Assembly: GCF_963675165.1 (NCBI RefSeq)
Contig: NC_087389.1
Coordinates: forward strand, 1,150,001-1,214,000
DNA length: 64,000 nucleotides
Origin: Halichondria panicea
Lineage: Eukaryota > Porifera > Demospongiae > Suberitida > Halichondriidae
Direction of reading: 5' to 3'
This document shows, piece after piece, positions 17,264 through 28,439 of the stretch (position 1 is the stretch's first letter; every line of letters starts with the position of its first letter). The translations under genes and the position numbers were made by a program. A model generated the notes under the pieces. That model ran no database searches, was not told where the DNA came from, and saw only the letters and a list, made by a program, of their open reading frames with translations.

Positions 17264-20200
17264 ATGGCGTCTCAAGTGGAGCTCCAGAACAGATATGCAG
17301 ACCTCCTGAAGCCCATCAAAGACCTCACCAGAAATTGGAATGTCGATGTTGCATCTCAACTTGAGGAGTACATAGAGGAGGTGTGTGCAGCTGACCACTG
17401 TACATGTAGCTATGGCTTGTATGAGTACCTATACCGGGTCTGTGGGTAGTATCACATGAATCGATAAGCACTAGTGACTTAGGGTATTCATCACTACAAT
17501 GCTAAATCTGAAATGGGCGTACAGTGAAACCCCTATATAAGGCCACTCCAAGTGATACTCTGGTTTCTGGTCCACCGCCCGCATCAGATTTTATTCTTGG
17601 ATTTATATCTCATTATTGGATTTCTATCTCATTATTTCTACTACGCATGCGCAGAATGGTCCATGTGGTACAAAATAGTGTGATAATGATATTCATTTGC
17701 AAAATAATGAGGTGAAATTGATAATGACATAATGAGAAAAGCCGCCCGCCCGCATGCAATTAGAAAAACTTCAGGACCAGAAACCAGAGTGTCACTTGGA
17801 GTGGCCTAACGGACACCTTTGGGGAACAACAGAGGTGGCCTTTTGTTGAAAGTTTTTTTGTACACAAACTGTTCACTTAGGACCTGGATGCCTAGTCTTT
17901 ATATAGCAGCTGGCTTTTGTTTAAGGTTTGTCATTAAGAGAGGTTTCACTCTGGCAGGGACAACTCTATTAACGAGAACCTCACTCATTTCCCACCCACA
18001 CATGAGATTGTACTGGTAAATGCATCCGTGCTAATCCTCCAATGCAGATAGCACAGATCACCATTTCTTTTGACGATGGAATGACAAAGATGAACTTTGC
18101 TGAGGCTGCACTCCTCATTCAAGGCTCCACCTGTGTCTACAGCAGGAAGGTGAGCCTATGCCCTTACTAATGAGTTGTGAGAGCTCAATACCGTTTGCCC
18201 CACCACTCCTAGGTGGAGTATCTCCATGCTTTGGTCTACCAAACCCTTGACCTCGTTGCCAACAAGAAGTAAGTAACTGTTCAAAAACAGTCACAACCAT
18301 TATATTAGCTATACTAGAGGTATGTTTCAATCATCCACAGGAAGCAGGGCCAGACCCTGCCCACCAATGGGGACGCTGACGCTGACCTCTCGTTTGTTCA
18401 GAGGATGGAGGATGATCAGCTGTTGTCCCTCGACGATATCCCAGTAGCTAACAACATCGACATGGATGAACAGATTGTTCCAAGAGTGAGCAATGGCAAC
18501 TGTATCCAATCATAGTTGCTAATAATGCTGTCTCATCAATTCCTCCTCTCATACACAATTGTACTATACAACTGTCCTTGCCTTCTTCTAGTTATAATAT
18601 TCATTGCCATACAGAAGTGTTTAGTATCCATATATCCATCACTCCCTCCCCACCCCCCCTCCCACACACACACACGCACAGTCTGTGTCAACCTTTTGTA
18701 CTACAGTAGAACCTCCATTATTTGGCCCTCCATTATCCGGAACCTCGATTATCCGGCTTGGTAGTTTTCTTTTTAAATAAGTTCAGAAAATGGGCGTGTC
18801 CCTTAAATGCGCATGCGCGGTGCAGCTGTTACTATGGAGACAGGCCTGCTTACCTTCTGTGCATGCGCAGACAACCATGTGGCACTGCTGTTTATCAATA
18901 AAGTGGGTGGATCAAGGCGTGGTTTATCTATTCGATTATCCGATTATCCGGCCTGCCTCTGGAATCAAGGTGTCTGGATAATCGAGGTTCTACTGTATAC
19001 CTTAACTTTTATATTATTCATTGTAATATAGTATCCATATGTCTACCCCCCCCCCCACACACACACACACACACACAGTTTGTGTCAACCATCCCCCGCA
19101 CTCCCCTCTCACTGGTTCCACTAATGGATTATGAGAAGACCAACAGTATACCTCTCTACAGCAACACGGGGGAGCTCATTGGAAGCCATCTCGACTTCAA
19201 GGTACTTACCCCCACTTATTTCCCCATCCTCACACCCCTCACACCTCCGCCCACACAGATGAACACCAGTATCATCCACCCGTCGGGAGCGCTGTTATTG
19301 GAGCCATTGGAACACCTAGTGTTGCAGGTGGAGCTGAACGACGGCCGCTCCATCGTCATTAACCAGCACACACCTGCACATCACATCAGCAGTGAGCTAT
19401 ATAACTCTGTTACCTACTTTCTAGTCTACGAGAGCCCATTGTGACAATAAAGGTGTTATTGTCATTACAACACCCTCTAGGTCTCCTCCCTCCTCTGGCA
19501 TCTGCTGGAGCCTCACCTGTCTTGCCGGACCCTCTCCCTGACCTGGACGATAGTGTATCGGTGATGGGCGGGGCTTGTTACCAGACCACACCCTCTCCAG
19601 AGCCAAGCCGGAGGGAAAGACGAGTAAGGATTGCCGAAGAGCAAAAACCGGACAATCCGTGGGCTTTATTGGACCCTCACGACCCTGGCAATGGAACTTG
19701 GAACAAGCCGTTCAAGAAAGGTACATGTACTTAGCTGTTGAGATCAAAGGATCTTTGTATACCATATCAAAGGGTTTCCTTTGCTACTGTAACCACATCA
19801 AAGTCCTTTGATTGTGTCTATTAATTCAGGAGTGACATATCGAGTGCCCCAATCACTCAAGAATAAAAAGGATCGTAAAAGGAAGAAGCCCAAAACATCC
19901 ACACCCTCAGAGCCACTGGCAGAGTTCATAAGGAGAACATGTAAGAACACAAAATAATATTGTGCATAACGCCAATGTGATCCTTGTGAAAGTGAATTCA
20001 TGTGTCTAAATTTGTTCTGAAATGACAATACTTAAATTTTTTTCTTCTAGTTTACTCCTGCTCGTGGCAGTTCCCCAAGAACCTTCTCAAGGTACCACTC
20101 TCCTCTGAGTTCGAGGCTCATTACTGGGAGGAGCAAAAGAGGAAGAGGCTGCAAAGAAAGAGAGAAAACCTTGCTTTAGTGAGTCTATATTAATATCGTA

Positions 20201-23200
20201 AAACAATACACAGTAAAACTGCACGTCCATACAATGCTGCTAGTGGCCTGGAGTCCCTTGAAACACAAGTACATATCATACAGTTACATGCATACTAACC
20301 TCCTCCCTCCCCCTCCACAGAAGCGGCTTGGTCGAGATGAACCTGAGAGAATAGAGGAAGAGGATGAGGACAGTCTAGATGACTACCAGCCTCTGGGCGG
20401 AGGTACGGAGCGGTCTATAGTCCTATACAATAGTCTACCCCTCCCCCCCCCACACACACACACACAGACCCCCCTGATGATGATATGGAGGCTGCCGTCG
20501 AGGGGGCTTTCGAGGGATTCAACCAGTCTGGGGGGCACAACCCCTTCATGGGGGTGGAGCCAATGGGTGAGAGATTCGTATAGTTGGCCATTGAATTGGT
20601 AATTTATTATTATTATGCGCTTTTCAGCATTGGACGACTCTAAGAGTGGTTTCCATGGTGAAGAGAGAGTGGTCCAATCATACGAAGACCTTGTCAGAAA
20701 CTATGTGGTGAGCTACAGTACACTACATCTACCTGTACTGTTTAGTCTGGCTCAGTATTCAGTTTCACTGTACACATAACCTATACACATAATTACTATT
20801 GGTATTTGTATGATAATTAGCGCTAAGATTAGACACTAGTTGATAAGATCTACATGGGAAGTACATGGGAAAAGTGCCTCAGAGCAGGTATACTATGGGA
20901 CTTAGTATACCTGCAAATTTACTTAGTATACCTAGTATTCCGTTGTCAAGTAATTGTATTGTAGTCAAGCGGTTTGCGCATGCGCACTAGTATCTAGACA
21001 CTGTTTTGGAGGTGTCCATGTGATTTAGAAGCCCTCAGCCACTTTAGTACCCTCGCTACGCTCGGGATACTAAATCAGTGCCTTTGGGCTTCTAAATCCC
21101 ATAGACACCTCCAAAACAGTGTCTAACTATTATATATTTGATGAACATTTTTGCATTGGCTGCATGCAGAACTCAAAGAGTGGCTAATGATCGACCATGA
21201 TTGTTGTTAAAAACGATCGATGCCAAAAGTTCAAGCCTAAGATTAATGGCTGCATCAGTAGAGTATTGCAGCTCTCTTCTCACTGTTGCAACTACCACTT
21301 GCAGCTCTCTTCTCACTGTTGCAACTGCCAATAGCTAGCGTTCTAGTGCAGAGCTAAGTACTAAGTAGAGTAGCAACACTCCATGGACAAGTTTGGCTAC
21401 ACACTCTTCTGAAAAGGCTGCAATGGCATTCCAAAACTAGGCATAACTCGAGAACGAAGCATTATTTTGCAAATCCACGAATTAAAATCCAAGTAAACAT
21501 GACTAGAATCCTATAGAAATTCTTACTTGCACTTGATTCATCCTTGAGCAGCTGTAGCAGTCTACACAGACACACAAACACACTACCGTATACCTCGCTT
21601 GCGCTTGCGCACCGAGGCATAATGAAGGGGTCACGTCCAAGTTATGGCCAAACTATAGTTTCATTCTATGACAGTAGAATGGCTCAAGTACCATAATTAT
21701 TACTAGAATGTTTTGTGAAAACCTTTGCTAAGAGCCAGAAAATTTAACACTTTGCTATCTATCTTTTTGCGTTCTGTCAAAAATCGGGATTTTATACAAG
21801 CACCGATATATGTTTCTTTTGCAAAGCAATCACATTTTCGCAAATTTGGATGATTATGTTTGATGCTAGTAAATCAGTTTTCTATATAGCTCTTATTTTG
21901 AGTTGTTCACTTCATGGTTGGAACTTCACTGCCAACCATTACTTAATAATGTCTAGCTCAATATTCATGTACACATAACCTGTATACATAATTACTATCT
22001 CATACGTAAATCATAATTAGGAATAACATGATTATAATTATAAAAGATCAGTAATTCTAACAAAACATTGTGCACATTGTGTATATATAAGCCCCCTCTG
22101 CATATTTTGTAGGTATACAAAACTCCATGTGTGTGTGTGTGTGTGGTAGGCAGTAGTAAAGTGTGATGCACACAGAGGCTAGTTAAATACAGGGGAATTT
22201 GGAGTAAAATAATAATAGATCTATAATAGTCAGTTTGGTGCCAAAAGAGTTACAGAAATTCGGATTCTGCATATACTTTGAAGGTAACAGCGTCGTAGAA
22301 GAGCATCCACTCCTCTACCACATCGTGACGTGCAAAGTTCTCGCATTTTCTCGCCTCAACCATCATACCTTCCGTGACCCTCATCTGGGGGGTGTCCTCG
22401 TGGAAGTACATGTACGCTTTGGGGTTGGGGGGAACCCCCTCGTTTGGACTGCCGCTCTCGAACGTGTCGCTGCTTCGGAGGATTTCGATGATTAAATGAA
22501 AGGGGAGCTCAACCGGCCAGTTTAAGTCATCGTCGAACTCTCCCCTCATCAAACAGAGTGAGGCAGTGATACAGGAGCCTTGCCCAACACCGTTGCCATT
22601 AGAATCGATTGCAACGCACATTTTGTAGCCGTCGGCAACGTAGAAAGGAGAGCTGTACCAAATCTTGCCGGTACGCTTGAAGTCCGAGTAGTTGATCATT
22701 TGGAACGTGATTGGCTGCCCGATTTCTTGCAGGTGATAACTGTCGTCAGTGAGCGAACGAATCGAGTGTACGGCAAATCGTTGGTTTTCAGTGCACGTTT
22801 TGATGAGCTCTTCAACGTTTGTACCAATGGCCGTCAATCTTCGGTCGATTAATTTTTTTCCGGACTCTTCTCTTGTGCGAACTTCAGACATTTCCGCTTG
22901 TACCTTTCGTAGCTCTCTGTCTGCTGACTCGGCTCTCGAACGAAGAGCATCAAAGGACTTGGTGACCATGTCGAGATGGTACTGTGTGTTGGTGCTCATG
23001 TGCTCCTGGAAATCCTTCTGCACAATCTTGACCTGGCATCCGGCACTCTGGAATGGACACTGGACTGGCTTCATCGGACAAGTCTGCTCGTGCTTCTGGA
23101 GCTCCGATCGTTTCACAGTTTTCTGGCCACAGTTGTAGGGGCACTTGACTGGGTAGTTTGGGCAGACGCCATAATGACTGCCGGTGATGACCTTGTACGT

Positions 23201-26200
23201 ATTCTCAAGGCTGCAGTACTGACATTTGACTCTCCTCTGAATGCACTGCTTCCCAAGATGCTCCTTGATGTCCTTCCTCGAGATTGTGTGCCCGCACTTG
23301 TTTGGACAGGGGATTCCTTCGTAGGCACACCCCTGAGCGGCCGAGAGATGATTTTTGAGCCCTGTCATGTCCCCCGTCCACTTACAGCCCTGTTTCTGAT
23401 GAGGGCAGTGGATCTTGAGCTGGTTTATCCTTTGTTCGAAATGAACGTCTCGGAAATGGTTGAAGCTCGGTGTGCGGCAGGTTGGGCAGGTGTAGTTGGA
23501 ATTGATTCGTTTCTCGATGCAACCTTGGCAGTAGTGTTGTCCGCAGCACACCACTTGTCGTGGGTCCTTCAAGACTTTGTTGCACATCTTGCAGACAAGT
23601 TCGTCCGGAATCTTCCCTGAAAACTCGAACGAGTATCCATTTTGTGTGCTCTGTTGTTTTGTCAGTGTTCCACTGTTCATTGTCATTATCTGTGTTGTGT
23701 AGAAAGTATAACAGTTAGCAAGTTGTCTAGACACTGTATAGTCACCATGTGTGGCATGTGTGTGCGTGGTATCAGTTACCATGTGGTTGAAAGGTTGATT
23801 AACTGCCTCTAATGTATCATGTATGAAGGAAGGGGAGTGTTGCCAATGTAAATATTTAATGTAACACAAACTGACAGTGATACGGTTGAGTGGTGTAAGT
23901 GAGTATAGTAGTGGGTAGCTGTCAGTAAGTCGAGTAACAATATGTCGCAAGGACACCTAACTCTTACGAAACTTTTTTAATTAAACTAGCCGTGGTATTG
24001 TATCTTAGCTACATGTAGAGGGGGCTAAGCAAACTGTTAAATTAGTTGTCCAACCCTACAAGTGTGGGTAGTAACATTCCATGGATACCTTGCTTGTGCT
24101 CTGATGTAGGACCACACCCAAATAGCCTGTTATCTAAGCTTTGTTGCACGTGTAAATGGACTATTGCACTACAGAACCTACTAATTGAATGTCGTATTTG
24201 ACAACTTTTGTCTAGATTTTCATATGTTTGGGGATTGTGGGCTCAATGGTAGTCACTTATTAGCCATTTGTTTGCTATCACTGTTGGCTTGCAAAATTAG
24301 TTTTGTCTACCACGTACGTACATGTGCTCTATTCTACTAACTAATTAATCATTTCTATGCATGTCGCGTCACTAGAAAGCTTTTCCACGATAGCTTCAAA
24401 AGACTCTTGTTCCCCTTGATATTATGACCCATTTTCAAACAGAATGGTATCTGGTATAAGTATCTTATAGTGCCAAGGAATTAAGCTCTCAAACTATACA
24501 TATATTAAGCTAGTATACCTGTACAATAAGCTTTACAATAATTATTGTTATAATTAGCTGCTACAGCCTATAGTGTGTGTGCTAAACAATACAAACCACT
24601 TGAGCTACTTACTAGTACAACATCAACTACAAACACCCACTTGTTCTTACAAATGTACAAGCCAAGTGAAGTAAGTGGCCAAGTGAAGTAAGTGGCCATT
24701 TCTAGACAATGCATACCTTTGTAACTTTATTCCACACTGAACTCTCCATTAGATCAACTCTAACAACTTCAGGATTGCTTTCTAGCCTAGATTAGACTGT
24801 GTTAGGCTTTATATTGGGCAACACCCACTGGAAGTTTGGTCTATAGCTACACACACAAACAGCCTCACCTCTTAGTACTCTCCCATATGGCTTTTGTTGA
24901 CAATGAGTGTTCAAATGTTTGTTGATAGACAGTCAATAAGCTTTGCATTCAAAATGGGCTTGCCTAATAGCTAGGATGTGGGTGTATCACTAGGTACTCT
25001 TGTGGTTTTGAATAGCGTAATGCTCAGGGGAGCCGTGAATATTGTTAGCCCTACCTAAGTACATTCCTAGTGCCCATGATGTTATACACCCCCATATCAC
25101 ATTTTCATACGCCTCCGGAACTGGTTATTAAGTCATTTGATAAGGTCATAAGCTAATTAATCGTGAGGTCAAAGTACAGGTTAACTGTCGGCTTCTAAAA
25201 TTAAACACTGACCACTTAAAGTATGTGCTTTTAAATCTGTTGTAGCTAAATCAATCTTCATACAGAGTATAGAAGGTCTGGCAATGCCAGCCATTATGCT
25301 TTAGTCTGAAATAAATTGCTACAGCCAATTAAATTAAATTACACATGAATAATTATACTCTCTACCACATGAATCTGTTCTAGTCTAGACTGACTTTATT
25401 CCTCTCTTTCGCCGAAATGAAACGGATGGAGTCTGTTCTGGTACACATTTGCTCTTGCTTGCTCACTAGCTAGTACTACTAAGGTGGTCTCTGTCTGTCT
25501 TTCTATGCAACTGGGGCTAATAGCGCAAACGCCTCTCTATTTGTTTACTCCCCAGTGGGTTGGTAAGCTCATGAATATTGTTATAGTTGACCACAACACT
25601 GGGAGGTACGAAATGCCTCATTAGCTAGCTATTCGCAATAATTGTTGTTCTGTAACATTGAATCATTTCATTTTCTGACTGTGCTTTCTTGTCACCTTTG
25701 CATTGGCAGCATACCAACCTGTTAACACTATCTTACTTACCTTTAGTGGAAAACAGTTGCTCTGAGTCTTGAACATAACTTTGTACGTCTTGTCTTGCTA
25801 GTTGCAGTGGTAATGCAATTCATGTGCTACACAAATACTAGAAGTTGTGATTTTAATACCCTTTTGGGTATACCTCTGTACATGACATCACTCCCACCTC
25901 AGGGTCTCATTTCTGTTATTGGATACTCCTGTATATTGAGCGCCTGTAATCCCAGTATGTCACAGTCTGTAAAGTGATGACTGTTTGAGTAGGTGATTGT
26001 TTGACCACAGGAATGAGACACCCGCTGTCCCCAACCACGCAAAACGTGGTATATGAGACTGTGTATATGAGTCCTCTCTATTGAAATATCACGCACACTT
26101 TGTGAAAACAACCTGACACTGTTGTTGTACATTGCATCAATGTGGCTAGACTAAGTTACATGCACTTATTGCAAAATAGTAGGTTGTTTGGAGCATGTTT

Positions 26201-27116
26201 TGTATAACCATCGTTTTATGTTTGTATGTACGGTGTCTTTGTTCTCTTGGTAATGTGTACTTGTTGGGAGTGGTAGTCATAGTATTGAGCAATGGTGGTG
26301 TCTACAACCACAACCTGCCTGTGCATGATTAGACTAACCGTACATGTAAGTGAACCTTCATAACATAAACATTTAGGAACTTTATGCATTAAGTATGTGT
26401 GTGATAGTTTACTGACCCCCTGACCCCAGGATAGAGTGTCACTGCCTCCTCATTTTCGATACATACAAATGTATATAATAATGTGTTCATTTCCTGCAGG
26501 AATCCACCATGATGGGTGTGGCAGCGTACATGCAACAGACTGACCTCTCCAAGAAGGTCCAGAAATGGGAGGAGAGAATCAAACCACTTCTCATCAAGGA
26601 GGTATTATAGCAACAATCGCTTGTGGTGTGTGCATAGCAACCAATCACTTGTGGTGTGTGCATAGCAACCAATCACTTCTTTGTTTATGTACCCTCAGGA
26701 GCAAAGACCTGTGTTTGACATACACAAGTATGGTGTCAGTGTTATTGACCAATTCAAGCATTCAGATCCTGACAAAAGTTAGCCCTAATTATTAAAACGA
26801 ATGCACTCTGAACACTGTTGTTCGTTTTCAGAGAGAGAGCAGATGTATTTTAGAGAGATAAGTAGGAACAAAGCTGAGTCAGAGATTTGCAGACTCTTTG
26901 CGGCTACTCTGCAACTGGTAAGAGTGCATGCTTTCATAACTTAATTATTTATTTTTGCTTTTCGTACAGGCCAACGATGGGAATGTGCTAATAGAAGCAG
27001 AGGAACAGAGCAACGGAGAACAAGTGGTCGATTCTATGAAACTGACTTTACTATCCTCAGAGATATCCCACAAAGTGTCTGAGTTTACTGCACCCTCCCA
27101 AAAAAACAGTAGCTAG
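17264..27116 (+). CDS. NCAPH2: Condensin II subunit H2 (kleisin)
   Basis: Sixteen exons: 17264-17380, 18048-18149, 18213-18268, 18341-18485, 19079-19201, 19259-19391, 19481-19720, 19830-19940, 20051-20178, 20321-20402, 20468-20566, 20628-20707, 26500-26601, 26699-26777, 26832-26917, 26970-27116. All keep frame. The N-terminus (residues 7-80: [58 protein letters not shown]) matches the kleisin-beta N domain that binds SMC2. [16 protein letters not shown] follows. The C-terminus ([17 protein letters not shown] ... [14 protein letters not shown]) matches the winged-helix end that contacts SMC4. It should act in mitotic chromosome compaction in the nucleus. Intron 12 (5.8 kb) is about 50 times longer than its neighbours and contains a TRAF gene on the other strand. 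Confidence 0.95.
17541..17806. mobile_element. MITE in NCAPH2 intron 1
   Basis: A 33-bp terminal inverted repeat: GGCCACTCCAAGTGATACTC... at 17541 and its inverse ...GTGTCACTTGGAGTGGCC ending 17806, with one mismatch. It may sit inside an older element whose ends are GTGAAACCCCTATATAA (17524) and AGAGAGGTTTCACT (17937-17950). An NRF1-like CGCATGCGCA lies inside at about 17644. Non-coding. Confidence 0.65.
18702..18997. mobile_element. Pogo/Tigger-like MITE in NCAPH2 intron 4
   Basis: Ends are TACAGTAGAACCTCCATTAT and the inverse ATAATCGAGGTTCTACTGTA, about 25 bp each, with TA at both edges. The CAGTAGAACCTCGATTATCCGG type of end is typical of pogo/Tigger (Tc1-mariner superfamily) elements. 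The internal 250 bp lacks a transposase frame. It contains ATGCGCATGCGCGG at 18807-18820. Confidence 0.75.
20995..21126. mobile_element. 132-bp MITE with 40-bp inverted ends
   Basis: TAGACACTGTTTTGGAGGTG at 20995 and its inverse CACCTCCAAAACAGTGTCTA ending 21126. The inversion continues through GATTTAGAAGCCC / GGGCTTCTAAATC with few mismatches. The centre is CCCTCGCTACGCTCGGGATAC. Non-coding. Confidence 0.75.
21688..21877. mobile_element. Degenerate copy of the TACCGTATTACTAGAAT MITE
   Basis: It shares ATTACTAGAATGTTTTG, AAAACCTTTGC, AGCCAGAAAATTT, ACACTTTGC and TGTTTGATGCT in the same order as the complete copy at 11999. It has many substitutions and lacks a recognisable right end, so it is clearly older. 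Confidence 0.55.
22250..23686 (-). CDS. TRAF family protein (RING, zf-TRAF, MATH), intronless
   Basis: One uninterrupted frame of 478 aa starting at ATG 23686. The frame stays open upstream to 23956, but that part is not TRAF-like, and an acceptor-like CAACACAG lies just before the ATG, so a 5' UTR intron is likely. The RING is at about residues 30-75 ([11 protein letters not shown] ... [10 protein letters not shown] ... CPTC). Three to four TRAF-type zinc fingers lie at 90-240 ([36 protein letters not shown]). A coiled coil is at 245-310 and a MATH/TRAF-C domain at 330-478 ([43 protein letters not shown]). This is the full architecture of receptor-proximal TRAF ubiquitin ligases. It is nested inside NCAPH2 intron 12 on the opposite strand. 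The lack of introns in a gene-dense, intron-rich region suggests retroposition or a sponge TRAF expansion. Confidence 0.9.
   Translation of the reverse strand: MTMNSGTLTKQQSTQNGYSFEFSGKIPDELVCKMCNKVLKDPRQVVCCGQHYCQGCIEKRINSNYTCPTCRTPSFNHFRDVHFEQRINQLKIHCPHQKQGCKWTGDMTGLKNHLSAAQGCAYEGIPCPNKCGHTISRKDIKEHLGKQCIQRRVKCQYCSLENTYKVITGSHYGVCPNYPVKCPYNCGQKTVKRSELQKHEQTCPMKPVQCPFQSAGCQVKIVQKDFQEHMSTNTQYHLDMVTKSFDALRSRAESADRELRKVQAEMSEVRTREESGKKLIDRRLTAIGTNVEELIKTCTENQRFAVHSIRSLTDDSYHLQEIGQPITFQMINYSDFKRTGKIWYSSPFYVADGYKMCVAIDSNGNGVGQGSCITASLCLMRGEFDDDLNWPVELPFHLIIEILRSSDTFESGSPNEGVPPNPKAYMYFHEDTPQMRVTEGMMVEARKCENFARHDVVEEWMLFYDAVTFKVYAESEFL
23687..26499. other. NCAPH2 intron 12, 3' part
   Basis: About 2.8 kb of AT-rich sequence with no convincing exon. 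It includes the nested TRAF gene's probable 5' UTR and promoter (about 23687-23960). It also holds two direct copies of AAGTGAAGTAAGTGGCC (24664-24698). No RNA gene or transposon end was recognised. Confidence 0.5.
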
Positions 27117-27321
27117 TGTAGCTAGTTAGCAATTTTATTAATTCGATTTTATTCTCATGCAGTTTTCCATTCCATGTCAGGTTATAAATCGAGGGCGTGT
27201 TTTGATAGAGGAATTCCCCTCCCAATAGAGGTGGGGCTAGTTTCCAGCGCAACAAAATTAATGATATTCATTGACTCATAGGCCAGCAAAGGAGCCCCAC
27301 CCTCTTTGTGCAAGTTTTAAA

Positions 27322-28282
27322 ATGGATTTCACTCCTGACTCCATCGAATTTGCTGGTTCCTTGGGAGAGTCTCTAGCAAGTAATTCAGCACCTGAATCTG
27401 TCATTGACTGTTCTCTAACTGTTCAAGAGCTAACTCCATGGGAGAAATGGGTCATAAGAAAAGCTCAGGAGGAAAAAGACAAGAGGGAACAAGACCGACA
27501 AATTAGAGTATGTAATGGTTGCATCAGAACATAATTCAAAAGAACATTTCTCGCAGCAAAAAGAGAGAGAGGCTGCAAAGATAGAGAGGAAGCTCCAGCA
27601 CGAGAAGAGAAAGAAGTGTGAGAAGGCGTACGGAGAATGGCTGACAAACAAGGCCAGGAGACAAGCCACTAGTGCTCAGAGAGAGAGCAGTGCTCTCAAA
27701 GATAAGCTCAAGGAAATTGATAAGGTAGGTGAGTCATTGCTTTACTAATAATTTATGTAAGATATAGCAGTGATTTGTTGCTGGGTAACATCATCATGAG
27801 TGCATGAATACAGGGTACATTGAATAGGTGTAGCTATATTATGTACCATAGGCAGACGGTCTAACCATCTAACTAAAGAGGCTAACACAGGTTGAACTAT
27901 ATACCAAATGGAACTTACTGGTTCTGGCCGTATTACAGATGAGATTTACCTTTTACAACTTTAATGCTTGTATTCGCCCAGAAAAAACATGCTGTTGAAG
28001 ACAAAGCTAAAGCAGGCTATGAGGAATGGTGTGCTAAGAAGAAAAAGGAGAAACTAGTTGATGAAAAACTGAAGTTTGAAGAGCAAAAAAGACAGGTGAG
28101 AGTTTCCACTTAATGTGAGAGCTCATGTTACTGGTTTATGCTTACTCCTGCAGACCCAGATGGAGCAAGAGAAAAGGGAGAGGAGTGCGAAGGCATACAG
28201 AGACTGGATGAGAGTTAATTACAATAGACCTGTTGAAACAGACTGTTGTTACCATAGATTTAAGGAAAGACAAACATTTTAA
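27322..28282 (+). CDS. CCDC34: CCDC34-like coiled-coil protein
   Basis: Four exons (27322-27507, 27557-27724, 27982-28095, 28154-28282), all junctions phase 0, give 198 aa. After a short polar N-terminus comes LTPWEKWVIRKAQEEKDK. This corresponds to LSPWEQWFVGKEKE in human CCDC34 and is the start of the CCDC34 domain. The rest is almost entirely charged helix with three spaced repeats (EKAYGEWLTNK, KAGYEEWCAKKKKE, SAKAYRDWM), the YxEW/YxDW pattern of that domain. Human CCDC34 is longer (about 370 aa), so this is a short form. The family is linked to cilia and sperm flagella, and a ciliary role here is inferred. It follows NCAPH2 by 205 bp and is convergent with the next gene, with 157 bp between stop codons. 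Confidence 0.8.
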
Positions 28283-28439
28283 CTTCAACTCACATGCATC
28301 AGATCATCATTTTTATTAATTAACAATCAAGTTGTCCATGTAAAAATGTAAAACCTTTTCCATGTAAAAATTAAAATCAAATATATAATTATATAAACAA
28401 GTTTTGGGGTTTTGTTACATTACTACATAATTATGTCTA

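Larger units (their letters stand above)
20708..22249. other. NCAPH2 intron 12, 5' part
   Basis: This part contains two MITE copies (20995-21126, 21688-21877), a GCAGCTCTCTTCTCACTGTT repeat in two copies (21270-21330) and AT-rich unique sequence. I see no exon that would continue the NCAPH2 frame, and no RNA gene. Confidence 0.5.

Noticed and set aside
22976-23620. 214-codon plus-strand frame opposite the TRAF gene
   Set aside because: Antisense shadow of a constrained coding region. No homology or start context, and the minus strand has clear RING/zf-TRAF motifs.
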